Assembly (NCBI GenBank): GCA_029851835.1
Contig: JARKVD010000036.1
Location: 1-64,000 of the forward strand
Length of the DNA stretch: 64,000 nucleotides
Reading direction: 5' to 3'
DNA from: Clostridium sp.
GTDB taxonomy: Bacteria > Bacillota > Clostridia > Clostridiales > Clostridiaceae
This document shows, piece after piece, positions 45,383-55,404 of this stretch. The notes beneath the pieces were generated by a model. The model saw only the letters and a list, made by a program, of their open reading frames with translations, had not been told where the DNA came from and did not search any database. The stretch's first letter is position 1. Each line of letters starts with the position of its first letter. A program made the translations under genes and the position numbers.

Positions 45383-46243
45383 ATGTATAAGATTCTAGAG
45401 AAAAAGGAGCTAGCTCCTTCAATTTTTATGATGAAGATATTAGCGCCAAGAGTTGCCAAAGCTGCTATGCCAGGTCAATTTATTATTGTGAGAGTAGATG
45501 AAAAAGGAGAAAGGGTTCCTTTAACAATATGTGATACTGATGTTAATGAAGGTTCAGTAACAATAGTAGTTCAGACTATAGGATGCAGTACTAGACAGAT
45601 GGAAAACTATGAAGCTGGAGATTTCTTCTATGACTTTGTAGGTCCACTTGGTATGGAATCAGAACTTATTTCAGAAGATAAAGAAGAGATTAAGAAGTTG
45701 AAAATTATGTTTATTTCAGGGGGAGTTGGAGCGGCTCCAGTATATCCTCAAGTGAAGTGGTTAAATGAAAATGGAATTAAAGCTGATGTAATTATGGGCT
45801 TTAAAAATAAAGAAATGGTTATTTTAGAAGATGAAATGAAGGTAGTTGCTAATAATGTTTATGTGGCAACTGATGATGGAAGTTATGGATTTAAAGGGAT
45901 GGTTACTAATAGACTACAAGCTTTGGTGGAGGAAGGAAATCATTATGATTTAGTTGTGGCAATAGGTCCAATGATAATGATGAAATTCGTATGCAAGTTA
46001 ACAGAGCAGCTTGGAATTAAAACAGTAGTAAGCATGAACCCAATTATGGTTGATGGCACAGGAATGTGTGGAGCGTGCAGAATTACTGTGGATGGAGAAA
46101 CTAAGTTTGCTTGTGTTGATGGTCCAGAGTTTGATGGTCATAAGGTTAATTTTGATGAAGCTTTAAAGAGAAGTACCATGTATAAAGCTGAGGAAATAGG
46201 TAAAGATGTAGAAAGTGATTGTGCTTTAGGAGGGATTAAGTAA
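45383..46243 (+). CDS. nfnA: NfnA: NADH-dependent ferredoxin:NADP+ oxidoreductase small subunit
   Basis: The 286-residue protein belongs to the sulfide/dihydroorotate-dehydrogenase-like FAD/NAD-binding family. The N-terminal FAD barrel shows RVPLTICDTDVNEGSVTIVV, the NAD site is IMFISGGVGAAPVYPQVKW, and the [2Fe-2S] site is MCGACRITVDGETKFACVDG. Together with the next gene it forms NfnAB, which bifurcates electrons from NADPH or combines NADH and ferredoxin to make NADPH. GGGGGTAAGT precedes the ATG. The stop overlaps the next start by one base (TAATGG), indicating coupling. Confidence 0.9.
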   Translation: MYKILEKKELAPSIFMMKILAPRVAKAAMPGQFIIVRVDEKGERVPLTICDTDVNEGSVTIVVQTIGCSTRQMENYEAGDFFYDFVGPLGMESELISEDKEEIKKLKIMFISGGVGAAPVYPQVKWLNENGIKADVIMGFKNKEMVILEDEMKVVANNVYVATDDGSYGFKGMVTNRLQALVEEGNHYDLVVAIGPMIMMKFVCKLTEQLGIKTVVSMNPIMVDGTGMCGACRITVDGETKFACVDGPEFDGHKVNFDEALKRSTMYKAEEIGKDVESDCALGGIK

Positions 46244-47664
46244 TGGATAGAATGAAGAGAACTCCAATTAAAGAACAGGAACCAAAGGTTCGAGCAACAA
46301 ACTTTGAAGAGGTCTGTCTTGGATATACAGTGGATGAAGCTGTTGCAGAGGCATCAAGATGCTTAAACTGTAAGAATAAGCCATGCACAACTAAATGTCC
46401 AGTAGCTATTGATATTCCAGAGTTCATAAGCCACATTAAAGAACGCAACTTTGAAGAAGCTGCAAAGGCTTTAGATAAATACACTGCACTACCAGCGGTT
46501 TGTGGAAGAGTATGTCCACAAGAGCTTCAATGCGAGAGTAAATGTGTCCTTGGTATAAAGGGTGACGCTGTTGCAATAGGTAAGCTTGAAAGATTTGTAG
46601 CTGATTGGGCTAGAGAGAACAATGTAGACTTAACTAAAGAAATAGAGAAAAAAGGTAAAACTATTGCTGTTATAGGCTCAGGTCCTGCAGGAATTACTTG
46701 TGCAGGTGAGCTTGCAAAAATGGGATATGAAGTAACAATATTTGAAGCACTTCATGAGCCAGGTGGAGTTTTACAATATGGTATTCCGGAGTTTAGATTA
46801 CCAAAGGATACTGTTGTTAGACATGAAATAAATAATTTAAAGAAGCTTGGTGTAAAAATTGAAACTAACGTGGTTGTAGGCAAAACTGTAAAAATAGACG
46901 AACTAATGAATGAGGAAAATTTTGATGCTGTATTTATTGGTTCAGGAGCAGGACTTCCTAAATTCATGGGAATACCAGGAGAAAACTTAAATGGAGTATT
47001 CTCAGCTAATGAATTTTTAACAAGAAACAACTTAATGAAAGCTTTCAAAAATGAATATATGACACCAATTAGACCAGGTAAATGTGTAGCCGTTGTTGGT
47101 GGTGGAAATGTTGCTATGGACGCTGTTAGAACTGCCTTAAGGCTTGGAGCAGAAGCTCATATAGTATACAGAAGAAGTGAAGCAGAACTTCCAGCTAGAG
47201 TTGAAGAAGTTCACCATGCAAAAGAAGAGGGCGTAATCTTTGATCTTCTTGTAAATCCAGTTGAAATCCTTGGAGATGAAAATGGATGGGTTAAAGGAAT
47301 GAAGTGTGTAAGAATGGAGCTTGGAGAACCAGATGAATCAGGAAGAAGAAGACCACAAGCAGTAAAAGGTTCAGAGTTTATAATTGATTGTGACACAGTA
47401 ATTATGTCACTAGGAACATCACCAAACCCATTAATACCAGCAACTACAGAAGGCTTAGACACAAATAAGCACAAGTGTATAATTGCAGAAGATGAAACAG
47501 GGTTAACTTCTAAGGAAGGTGTTTATGCAGGTGGAGATGCAGTTACAGGAGCTGCCACAGTTATATTAGCTATGGAAGCTGGCAAGAAAGCTGCAAAAGC
47601 TATCGATAAAAAGTTAAAGCAGAAGTTATTGTCATATTCATTCCAAGGTGTGCTCAAAGAGTAA
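46243..47664 (+). CDS. nfnB: NfnB: NADPH-binding flavoprotein large subunit (glutamate-synthase small-subunit-like)
   Basis: A 473-residue protein with an N-terminal [4Fe-4S] part (CLNCKNKPCTTKCPVAIDIP, CGRVCPQELQCESKC), an FAD domain (IAVIGSGPAGITCAGELAKM) and an NADPH domain (VAVVGGGNVAMDAVRTALRLG). It is similar to GltD and annotated as GltA in many genomes; the nfnA coupling supports NfnB. The C-terminal end (about QKLLSYSFQGVLKE) reads beyond the usual family end and its DNA matches the family-1 repeat at 43083-43128, so the repeat seems to supply the last codons and stop. Confidence 0.9.
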   Translation: MDRMKRTPIKEQEPKVRATNFEEVCLGYTVDEAVAEASRCLNCKNKPCTTKCPVAIDIPEFISHIKERNFEEAAKALDKYTALPAVCGRVCPQELQCESKCVLGIKGDAVAIGKLERFVADWARENNVDLTKEIEKKGKTIAVIGSGPAGITCAGELAKMGYEVTIFEALHEPGGVLQYGIPEFRLPKDTVVRHEINNLKKLGVKIETNVVVGKTVKIDELMNEENFDAVFIGSGAGLPKFMGIPGENLNGVFSANEFLTRNNLMKAFKNEYMTPIRPGKCVAVVGGGNVAMDAVRTALRLGAEAHIVYRRSEAELPARVEEVHHAKEEGVIFDLLVNPVEILGDENGWVKGMKCVRMELGEPDESGRRRPQAVKGSEFIIDCDTVIMSLGTSPNPLIPATTEGLDTNKHKCIIAEDETGLTSKEGVYAGGDAVTGAATVILAMEAGKKAAKAIDKKLKQKLLSYSFQGVLKE

Positions 47665-47690
47665 ATTCGAGCAACTTCTGGACATTCTCT
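47622..47690 (+). repeat. Family 1 repeat fragment fused to the 3' end of nfnB
   Basis: The segment TCATTCCAAGGTGTGCTCAAA then GAGTAAATT matches the 43-kb copy (TTCTAAGGAGTGTTCAAAG then AGTAAGTT) base for base over most of its length. It contains the nfnB stop codon at 47662-47664. Confidence 0.6.
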
Positions 47691-47693
47691 TAT

Positions 47694-47750
47694 AGAAAGA
47701 GTTATCTTTTAAAGTTATGTAAAATCCTTTAAAAGGTGACTCTTTTATAG
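47694..47750 (+). terminator. Probable hairpin terminator of nfnAB
   Basis: AAAGAGT and CTTTTAAAG pair with CTTTAAAAG and ACTCTTT, with an internal bulge; the T-run is short. Confidence 0.6.
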
Positions 47751-47851
47751 TATAAATATAGTAAAGGTAATCATTAGGTAATTAAATCAAGAATTTGGAT
47801 GATCATTTTGGGAGAAGCGGAATATAGTAATATGGGAAGGGAGGCACTAAT

Positions 47852-48265
47852 ATGTTGTTAGATAAGGTGAGAAAATTTTATGAAAGTGAATTTGATTTAA
47901 ATTGTGCGGAAACAATTCTATATGCAGCCAATGAAGAATATAGGTTGAATTTAGCAAAGGAAACTTTTAAGACCATGTCAGCTTTTGGTGGTGGAATGGC
48001 AATAGAAGATACCTGTGGAGTTGCTACAGGAGCAATTTGTGTACTTGGTATAATGTTTACTAAGGAAAGAGCACATGAAAGCAAATATGTTAAAGAGCTT
48101 ACAAAGGAGTTTATGGATAAATTCAAAGCTCAGTGCTCAACATTAAACTGTGCAACTTTAAAAGAAATTTATAGAAACGACGAGATTAGATGTATAAAGA
48201 TTGTTGAAACAGGTGCTATAATTTTAGATGAAATTATAACAAGAGAAATAAAAGTAAAAGAATAA
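47852..48265 (+). CDS. C_GCAxxG_C_C family (redox-type) protein
   Basis: A 137-residue protein with the family's spaced cysteines: LNCAETILYAANE, then the glycine-rich FGGGMAIEDTCGVATGAICVLG, and CSTLNCATLKEIY plus a late IRCIKI. This C_GCAxxG_C_C family is common in anaerobes, presumably binds a metal or performs redox chemistry, and has no settled function. GGAAGGGAGGC precedes the ATG. It is monocistronic. Confidence 0.85.
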   Translation: MLLDKVRKFYESEFDLNCAETILYAANEEYRLNLAKETFKTMSAFGGGMAIEDTCGVATGAICVLGIMFTKERAHESKYVKELTKEFMDKFKAQCSTLNCATLKEIYRNDEIRCIKIVETGAIILDEIITREIKVKE

Positions 48266-48365
48266 TATATACATGTTTTAAGAAGACTTATATAAGAAAA
48301 TTTAAATTTATGTGAAATTATTTGAAAGTATGCTTTAAATAGTCTTTAGAAGTGAATAATAATTA

Positions 48366-48491
48366 GATGAGAAATTAAAAGTGAAAGATTAAATATGGAG
48401 GAAAGAATTGTACAGGAACTTTTTTAATAAATAAACTCCATAAGGAGTTTTCACCCAAATTACTTATTTTTCATTCTTAATCTTTCATTCA
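48366..48491. repeat. Family-2-like intergenic repeat
   Basis: Left arm AAATTAAAAGTGAAAGATTA (~48373) and right arm TTCATTCTTAATCTTTCATT (~48469) are inverted. An ACTCC-ATAA-GGAGT hairpin lies between them. The same kind of arms appears in the 45.2-kb gap. Confidence 0.55.
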
Positions 48492-48515
48492 ATGAGCAAA
48501 AGAGGAGGTATATTA

Positions 48516-49403
48516 ATGGATTTTAAAGAAGCCATTGAAAAAGAGGGGAAAGTAATATTAACAGAAGTTAAAAACTTTGAGCTTTCCCATATTTTTGACT
48601 GTGGTCAGTGTTTTAGGTGGAATCAACAGCCAAATGGTAATTATATTGGAGTGGCATTTGGAAGAGTTATAGAAGTAGAAAAACAAGGTGATACTGTTAC
48701 TATATATAATACTAATTTAAGTGATTTTAATAAAATTTGGGTTAAGTATTTTGATTTAGAAAGAGACTATTCAGCTATAAAGGCAGAGTTTGAACAGGAT
48801 GAACTCCTAAAAAAAGCTGTGGAATTTGGCTATGGAATAAGATTATTACAACAGGACCCTTTTGAAATGCTAATTTCATTTATAATTTCTGCTAATAATA
48901 GAATTCCAATGATTAAGAGAGCTATTGAAAATATAAGCAGAACTTATGGAAAAAAGCTTGAGTATAAAGATGAAACATATTATGCTTTCCCTACATTAAA
49001 GGAATTCCAAGAAGCTACTTTAGAGGAAGTTGAAGGATTAGGTGTAGGGTTTAGGGCAAAGTATATAGTTAAAGCCTTAGAGGATTTAGCAAATGGAACA
49101 TACGATTTAACAGCTATAAGAATAAGTGACGACGATGCATGTCATGAAGGGCTTAAGAACTTTAGCGGGGTTGGTCCAAAGGTTGCAGACTGTATTATGC
49201 TATTCTCCATGGGAAAATATTCTGCATTTCCAGTAGATGTATGGGTTAAGAGAGCTATGCAGTACTTTTATGTTGCGCCAGATGTATCTCTTCCTAAGAT
49301 AAGACAGTTTGCAAGGGATAAGTTCGGAAATCTATCAGGATTTGCGCAGCAATATCTGTTCTATTATGCAAGGGAAAATAATATAAAAATAGATGGAGAT
49401 TAA
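48516..49403 (+). CDS. ogg: 8-Oxoguanine DNA glycosylase (OGG1-like)
   Basis: Removes 8-oxoguanine opposite cytosine. The N-terminal domain includes FDCGQCFRWNQQPNG, seen in OGG1 proteins. The helix-hairpin-helix GPD block FSGVGPKVADCIMLF carries the catalytic lysine (K222 with this start), and FPVDVWVKR carries the Asp (D241). I recall that C. acetobutylicum Ogg also uses K222. The frame reaches to 48492, but GAGGAGG lies directly before ATG 48516. Unlike many bacteria that use MutM, clostridia encode this eukaryote-like enzyme. Confidence 0.93.
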   Translation: MDFKEAIEKEGKVILTEVKNFELSHIFDCGQCFRWNQQPNGNYIGVAFGRVIEVEKQGDTVTIYNTNLSDFNKIWVKYFDLERDYSAIKAEFEQDELLKKAVEFGYGIRLLQQDPFEMLISFIISANNRIPMIKRAIENISRTYGKKLEYKDETYYAFPTLKEFQEATLEEVEGLGVGFRAKYIVKALEDLANGTYDLTAIRISDDDACHEGLKNFSGVGPKVADCIMLFSMGKYSAFPVDVWVKRAMQYFYVAPDVSLPKIRQFARDKFGNLSGFAQQYLFYYARENNIKIDGD

Positions 49404-49447
49404 AATTTAAATCTTTGTGTTATCTTTTAATGGGGGCTAAGAGTGAA

Positions 49448-50182
49448 ATGAAGGAAAAGGAAAAGATAAAAAAATATATTAAAAATGGATTTATTACAGT
49501 CTTAATTATATCGGTGATAGGCTTCGCTTATTATGAATTTTCTAAGGAGTTTGCTATATTTAGAGATCCAGTAAAAATTAGAGACTTAATTCTTTCTTTT
49601 GGCAATTACAGCATTTTAGCCTTTATTATACTGCAAGTTCTTCAAGTTGTAATATTTTTTATACCAGGAGAAGTTGTTCAGATAGCGGGAGGATATATTT
49701 TTGGACCAATTATAGGGGGCATGGCTTCCTCCATAGGGATAATCTTAGGAAGTATAATAGGATATTTTATTGCAAAGGTTCTTGGGAAAAAGTACATAAA
49801 TGGACTTATAGAAAGAAATAATTTGACTAAGCTTAAGAGAATATTAGATGCAGGAAGTAATAACATAGCTATTTTTATCATATATTTCATTCCAGGTATT
49901 CCTAAGGATATCCTTGTGTATGTGGCTGGAATTTCCAATGTGAGGCTTATTGATTTTATCATCTATTCATCCATGGGAAGGTTACCGTGGATAATAGCCT
50001 CAGCAGTGTTTGGCCATGGCATTAATGAAGGAAATTATGTTACTACAATAGGTATAGCACTTATATCTGGAACCTTATTCTTGATAGGAATTTTAAAAGG
50101 ACATAATATAGTAGAATTTTTTCATGATTTCTTTAATGAAAAAGGATGTAAATCTTTGAAAAATAAAGGAAATGAAAGATAA
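49448..50182 (+). CDS. TVP38/TMEM64 (DedA-like) membrane protein
   Basis: About 244 residues with five or six hydrophobic segments and the VTT/SNARE-associated-type core: FIPGEVVQIAGGYIFGPIIG, GSIIGYFIAKVLGKKYI, and FIIYFIPGIPKDILVYVAGI. These DedA-like proteins are implicated in lipid scrambling or undecaprenyl-phosphate recycling; the precise substrate here is unknown. The frame includes ATG 49430 and 49415; a GGGGG stretch lies 11 bases before ATG 49448, which I choose with moderate certainty. It probably follows ogg in one transcript (45 bases apart). Confidence 0.83.
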   Translation: MKEKEKIKKYIKNGFITVLIISVIGFAYYEFSKEFAIFRDPVKIRDLILSFGNYSILAFIILQVLQVVIFFIPGEVVQIAGGYIFGPIIGGMASSIGIILGSIIGYFIAKVLGKKYINGLIERNNLTKLKRILDAGSNNIAIFIIYFIPGIPKDILVYVAGISNVRLIDFIIYSSMGRLPWIIASAVFGHGINEGNYVTTIGIALISGTLFLIGILKGHNIVEFFHDFFNEKGCKSLKNKGNER

Positions 50183-50228
50183 CTCTTAAAAATGAAATGC
50201 TTTTGATATATTACATAAAATAGAAGAT

Positions 50229-50257
50229 TTGATAATGTTATGATAATTCTTTATCAT
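50229..50257 (+). promoter_or_regulatory. Sigma-A promoter of groES-groEL
   Basis: TTGATA at 50229-50234 and TATCAT at 50252-50257, 17 bases apart; the predicted start lies just before CIRCE. Confidence 0.75.
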
Positions 50258-50269
50258 TAATTATAGAGG

Positions 50270-50296
50270 TTAGCACTCGGTAAGTGTGAGTGCTAA
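50270..50296 (+). promoter_or_regulatory. CIRCE element (HrcA operator)
   Basis: TTAGCACTC-N9-GAGTGCTAA, a perfect match to the CIRCE consensus. HrcA represses groESL from this site until heat or misfolded protein titrates GroEL. Confidence 0.98.
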
Positions 50297-50350
50297 CAAA
50301 ATGTAAAACAAGAAATAATATATATTACATTAAATTTAGGAGGGTTTTAT

Positions 50351-52266
<1,916 letters not shown>

Positions 52267-52290
52267 TTTAATTAAAGATTAAAAATTGTT

Positions 52291-52361
52291 GAGGAAATCC
52301 CTTTGGGGATTCCTCGCAATGAGAAAAATGGTTTAAAAGCTTTGCTTTTAAACCATTTTTT
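52291..52361 (+). terminator. Double hairpin terminator after groL
   Basis: The first hairpin is GAGGAAATCCC and GGGGATTCCTC. The second is AAAATGGTTTAAAAGC with GCTTTTAAACCATTTT, followed by T-rich sequence. The first, with the preceding AATTAAAGATTAAAA, resembles a half copy of family 2. Confidence 0.8.
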
Positions 52362-52680
52362 ATATTTCATACTAGGGTATATTTTTATTAATTTGTTATT
52401 TTCTATGATATATTCTGGTGGATAGTTCTTTGATTCAAAGGAATAGTAGTCTCCATATCTATATCTAACTACAACTATTTTTGATAAAAAACACTATGCG
52501 ATAAATGTACACTGAGAGTTAATTGCTTATTAGGATAAAGTAAATGATTTATTGCTTCATGCCGATGAAAGCTTAACGATAACCTAATTGTGGTTAAAAT
52601 ATAAAATATTAGTGAAGAGTGGATAAAAGTAAATAAATTATGTAATAAAGTTCAATAAAATTAGCAAAATTATCTAGAAA

Positions 52681-52732
52681 TTTTACATAAAACATGGTAT
52701 TATTATTTTTGTAATAGTATGCTAATGTAAAA
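52681..52732. repeat. Imperfect ~52-base palindrome upstream of the pil riboswitch
   Basis: TTTTACAT...CAT..TATTA on the left is mirrored by TAATAGTATG...ATGTAAAA on the right. It lies where the pil promoter or operator should be. The remaining sequence from 52362 to 52680 is AT-rich with no gene or element I can name. Confidence 0.55.
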
Positions 52733-52752
52733 TTAAAAGCAATGTGTAACAA

Positions 52753-52839
52753 AATTTGTAAGAATTAATGATGCTATGAAGAAATTTCAGTAATTGGGTA
52801 CCTTGGAATTTTGGAGTTGATGGTACAACCGGCTAAATT
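52753..52839 (+). promoter_or_regulatory. Cyclic di-GMP-II riboswitch aptamer upstream of the pil operon
   Basis: The blocks AATGATG (52767), TTGGG (52794), a TACC...GGTA stem enclosing TTGG-AATTTT-GGAGTTGAT, and CAACCG (52826) occur in the order and spacing I remember for the class II c-di-GMP aptamer of Clostridium acetobutylicum. P1 is AATTTG (52753-52758) with TAAATT (52834-52839). The P1 3' strand is also the 5' arm of the terminator that follows, so ligand binding should block termination: a predicted ON switch. Confidence 0.8.
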
Positions 52840-52862
52840 CTCGAATTTAGTCGTTTTTTTTA
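52830..52862 (+). terminator. Riboswitch-controlled terminator before pilD
   Basis: CGGCTAAATT and AATTTAGTCG pair around CTCG, followed by eight T. It lies in the leader, 50 bases before the pilD start, overlapping the aptamer's P1. Confidence 0.88.
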
Positions 52863-52913
52863 TACCAATTTTGATACATTTTATTGAAAATATTCAAAAA
52901 AGAGGAAGAGGAT

Positions 52914-53660
52914 ATGGGAGTAATTATATTTATATATGGTATAGTAATAGGAAGTTTTTTAAATGTTTGCATATATAGAATACCCAATGAAGAATCAATA
53001 GTCCTTCCGCCATCTAGTTGCGGAAGCTGTAATCATAGACTTGGATGGATGGATTTAGTTCCGGTATTAAGTTATCTATGTCTTAAAGGAAAATGCAGAT
53101 ACTGTGGGAAAAAGATTTCTTTAAGATATCCAGGTGTAGAGCTACTGACAGGACTTCTTTTGGTTGGGATATATTTTAGATATGGACTGACTCTTGATTT
53201 CTTTAAATATGGGATTTTAACGTTATTTCTAATAGTGATAGCTCTTATAGATTATGATACAACGGATGTTTATTCATGTATCGTTTATCCTGGAATTGCT
53301 GTGGGAATAATATTCGCAATGTTAGAAAGAGTCATGTATTCAGGGAGTTTAGGCAACTACATTATAGGAGCGGCTATAGGCTTTGTGATAATTGGGGGAA
53401 TTTACCTTTTAACGGGAGGCTTTGGTGCTGGAGATATTGAAATTGCAGTTCTGTGTGGAGTATTTCTAGGCTGGAAGCTTGAAATATACTTTATTCTGAT
53501 AGCCTTTATCATAGGTGGGGTCATGGGAATTACATTGATTCTCGCTAAGAAAAAATCAAAAACAGATTATATGCCTTTAGGGCCAAGCTTAGCCATTGGA
53601 GCTTATATAGCTTTATTAATGGGAGAAACACTGATAATGAGATTATTAGGATTAAGTTAG
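52914..53660 (+). CDS. pilD: Type IV prepilin peptidase / N-methyltransferase
   Basis: Membrane aspartyl protease that cuts the basic leader from prepilins and methylates the new N-terminus. It keeps both zinc-type cysteine pairs (C36/C39 and C61/C64: CGSCNHRL, CRYCGKK) and the catalytic aspartates D113/D115 (ALIDYDT) and D174 in GFGAGD. The length (248 residues) and about eight membrane segments fit. The open frame begins at 52884, but AGAGGAAG precedes ATG 52914. It is the first gene after the c-di-GMP-II riboswitch. Confidence 0.96.
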   Translation: MGVIIFIYGIVIGSFLNVCIYRIPNEESIVLPPSSCGSCNHRLGWMDLVPVLSYLCLKGKCRYCGKKISLRYPGVELLTGLLLVGIYFRYGLTLDFFKYGILTLFLIVIALIDYDTTDVYSCIVYPGIAVGIIFAMLERVMYSGSLGNYIIGAAIGFVIIGGIYLLTGGFGAGDIEIAVLCGVFLGWKLEIYFILIAFIIGGVMGITLILAKKKSKTDYMPLGPSLAIGAYIALLMGETLIMRLLGLS

Positions 53661-53699
53661 ACATTAAAGGTTTAAATAAGAGCCAATGGAGGGAATGAA

Positions 53700-55388
53700 A
53701 TGCCTAGAAATAACATTAGATTAGGTGATTTATTAGTTAAAGCAAATAAAATAACCAGAGCTCAGCTAAATGAGATATTGGAGCTTCAAAAGGTTAAAAA
53801 GAAAAAAATTGGTGAGCTTATTGTAGCAGAAGGTATTCTGTCAGAGATAGAGATAATAGAGGTTCTTAAGGAACAGTTAGGAATCGATATGGTAACCTTA
53901 AGCTCCATTGATATTGATGGAAGAGCGGTAAGTTTAGTCAGTGAAGCCTTATGCAAGAAATATGGTATATTTCCATTTTATCTGGAAGACACAATTATTA
54001 AGGTGGCAGTATTAGATCCACTTAATATTTTTGCTATAGATGACGTAGAAATAAACACAGGCCGCAGAGTTATTCCTTATATTGCAACCAAGGAAGAAAT
54101 TAGAAATGCAACAGATAGATATTACTCTGGAAGAAGTGTTGAAAATGCTATAAATGAGATTAATAAGACTGTAGCAGTAACCAGCATTAAGGCTGAAGAT
54201 ATTGACAAGATGGATGATGTTAAGAATGCTCCAACTGTAAAACTGGTAGATTCTCTTCTTAAAAATGCAGTTGAGCAAAGAGCTTCAGATATTCACATTG
54301 AACCTTATGAAAAGTTCATAAGAGTGCGTTTTAGAGTGGATGGAGTGTTAAAGGAAATTTCAACTCTAAGCATAGACGTTTTATCAGGGATAGTTACAAG
54401 AATTAAAATTCTTGCTGATCTTAATATAGCTGAGAGAAGAGTTCCACAGGATGGAAGAATTGTTACTAATATAAATAATAAAAATGTGGACATGCGTGTA
54501 TCTATCCTTCCTCTCATAACTGGTGAAAAGGTGGTTATAAGGATACTTGATAGAAGTAATTACAAGGTTGGAAGAGAAAGACTTGGAATGAGCAAAGAGG
54601 ATTTAGGAAAACTGGATGATATTATTTCAGCTCCTCATGGAATCATTCTTGTAACAGGTCCAACTGGAAGTGGTAAATCCACAACTCTTTACACAGTTTT
54701 AAGTGAACTAAATGATAATGAAAAGAATATCGTAACTGTTGAAGATCCAGTAGAGTATTCCTTAGAAGGAATAAATCAAATTAACGTAAATAGTAAAGTG
54801 GGACTAACTTTTGCTAGTGGTCTTCGTTCAATATTAAGACAAGACCCTGACATAGTAATGATAGGAGAGATGAGGGATAGTGAAACTGCTGAAATAGGAA
54901 TCAGGGCAGCTATCACTGGTCACTTAGTTTTAAGTACACTTCACACTAATGATGCTCCATCTTCAGTGGTAAGACTTGTGGATATGGGAATAGAACCATT
55001 TATGGTTGCAACAGCCTTAAAGGGTGTTATAGCACAAAGGCTTGTTAGAAGAATATGTCCTCATTGTAAAGAGGGAATTCCTGCAGATGTGGCAGAAAAA
55101 AGACTTCTTGGAATAAATGCAAATGAGCAGGCAATGCATTTTAAAGGAAAAGGCTGTGCAGCATGTAATCATACAGGGTATGCAGGAAGAATGGGTGTTT
55201 ATGAAATAATGAACATCGATAGAGAGATAAAAGATTTAATACTAAAAACAAGTAACTCAGATGAGATAAAGGACTTAGCAATTAAAAAGGGTATGAAGAC
55301 CTTAGCTATGAGTGCTAAAGAATTAGTGTTAAACGGACAAACTACTATAGAAGAAATGATGAAGATAATCTTCGCAGACAATTTGTAA
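53700..55388 (+). CDS. pilB: Type IV pilus assembly ATPase PilB
   Basis: Cytoplasmic hexameric ATPase that powers pilus extension. The N-terminal MshEN-type domain (LGDLLVKANKITRAQLNEIL) is followed by the GspE/PilB motor: Walker A at 320-328 (GPTGSGKST), Asp box, MIGEMRDSETAEIG Walker B and HLVLSTLHTNDA His box. A zinc-binding tetracysteine (CPHC at 453-456, CAAC at 486-489) marks it as PilB rather than PilT. The 562-residue length is usual. GGAGGGAATG precedes the ATG. It lies between pilD and pilC. Confidence 0.97.
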   Translation: MPRNNIRLGDLLVKANKITRAQLNEILELQKVKKKKIGELIVAEGILSEIEIIEVLKEQLGIDMVTLSSIDIDGRAVSLVSEALCKKYGIFPFYLEDTIIKVAVLDPLNIFAIDDVEINTGRRVIPYIATKEEIRNATDRYYSGRSVENAINEINKTVAVTSIKAEDIDKMDDVKNAPTVKLVDSLLKNAVEQRASDIHIEPYEKFIRVRFRVDGVLKEISTLSIDVLSGIVTRIKILADLNIAERRVPQDGRIVTNINNKNVDMRVSILPLITGEKVVIRILDRSNYKVGRERLGMSKEDLGKLDDIISAPHGIILVTGPTGSGKSTTLYTVLSELNDNEKNIVTVEDPVEYSLEGINQINVNSKVGLTFASGLRSILRQDPDIVMIGEMRDSETAEIGIRAAITGHLVLSTLHTNDAPSSVVRLVDMGIEPFMVATALKGVIAQRLVRRICPHCKEGIPADVAEKRLLGINANEQAMHFKGKGCAACNHTGYAGRMGVYEIMNIDREIKDLILKTSNSDEIKDLAIKKGMKTLAMSAKELVLNGQTTIEEMMKIIFADNL

Positions 55389-55404
55389 AGGGGGAGGATA
55401 GTCT

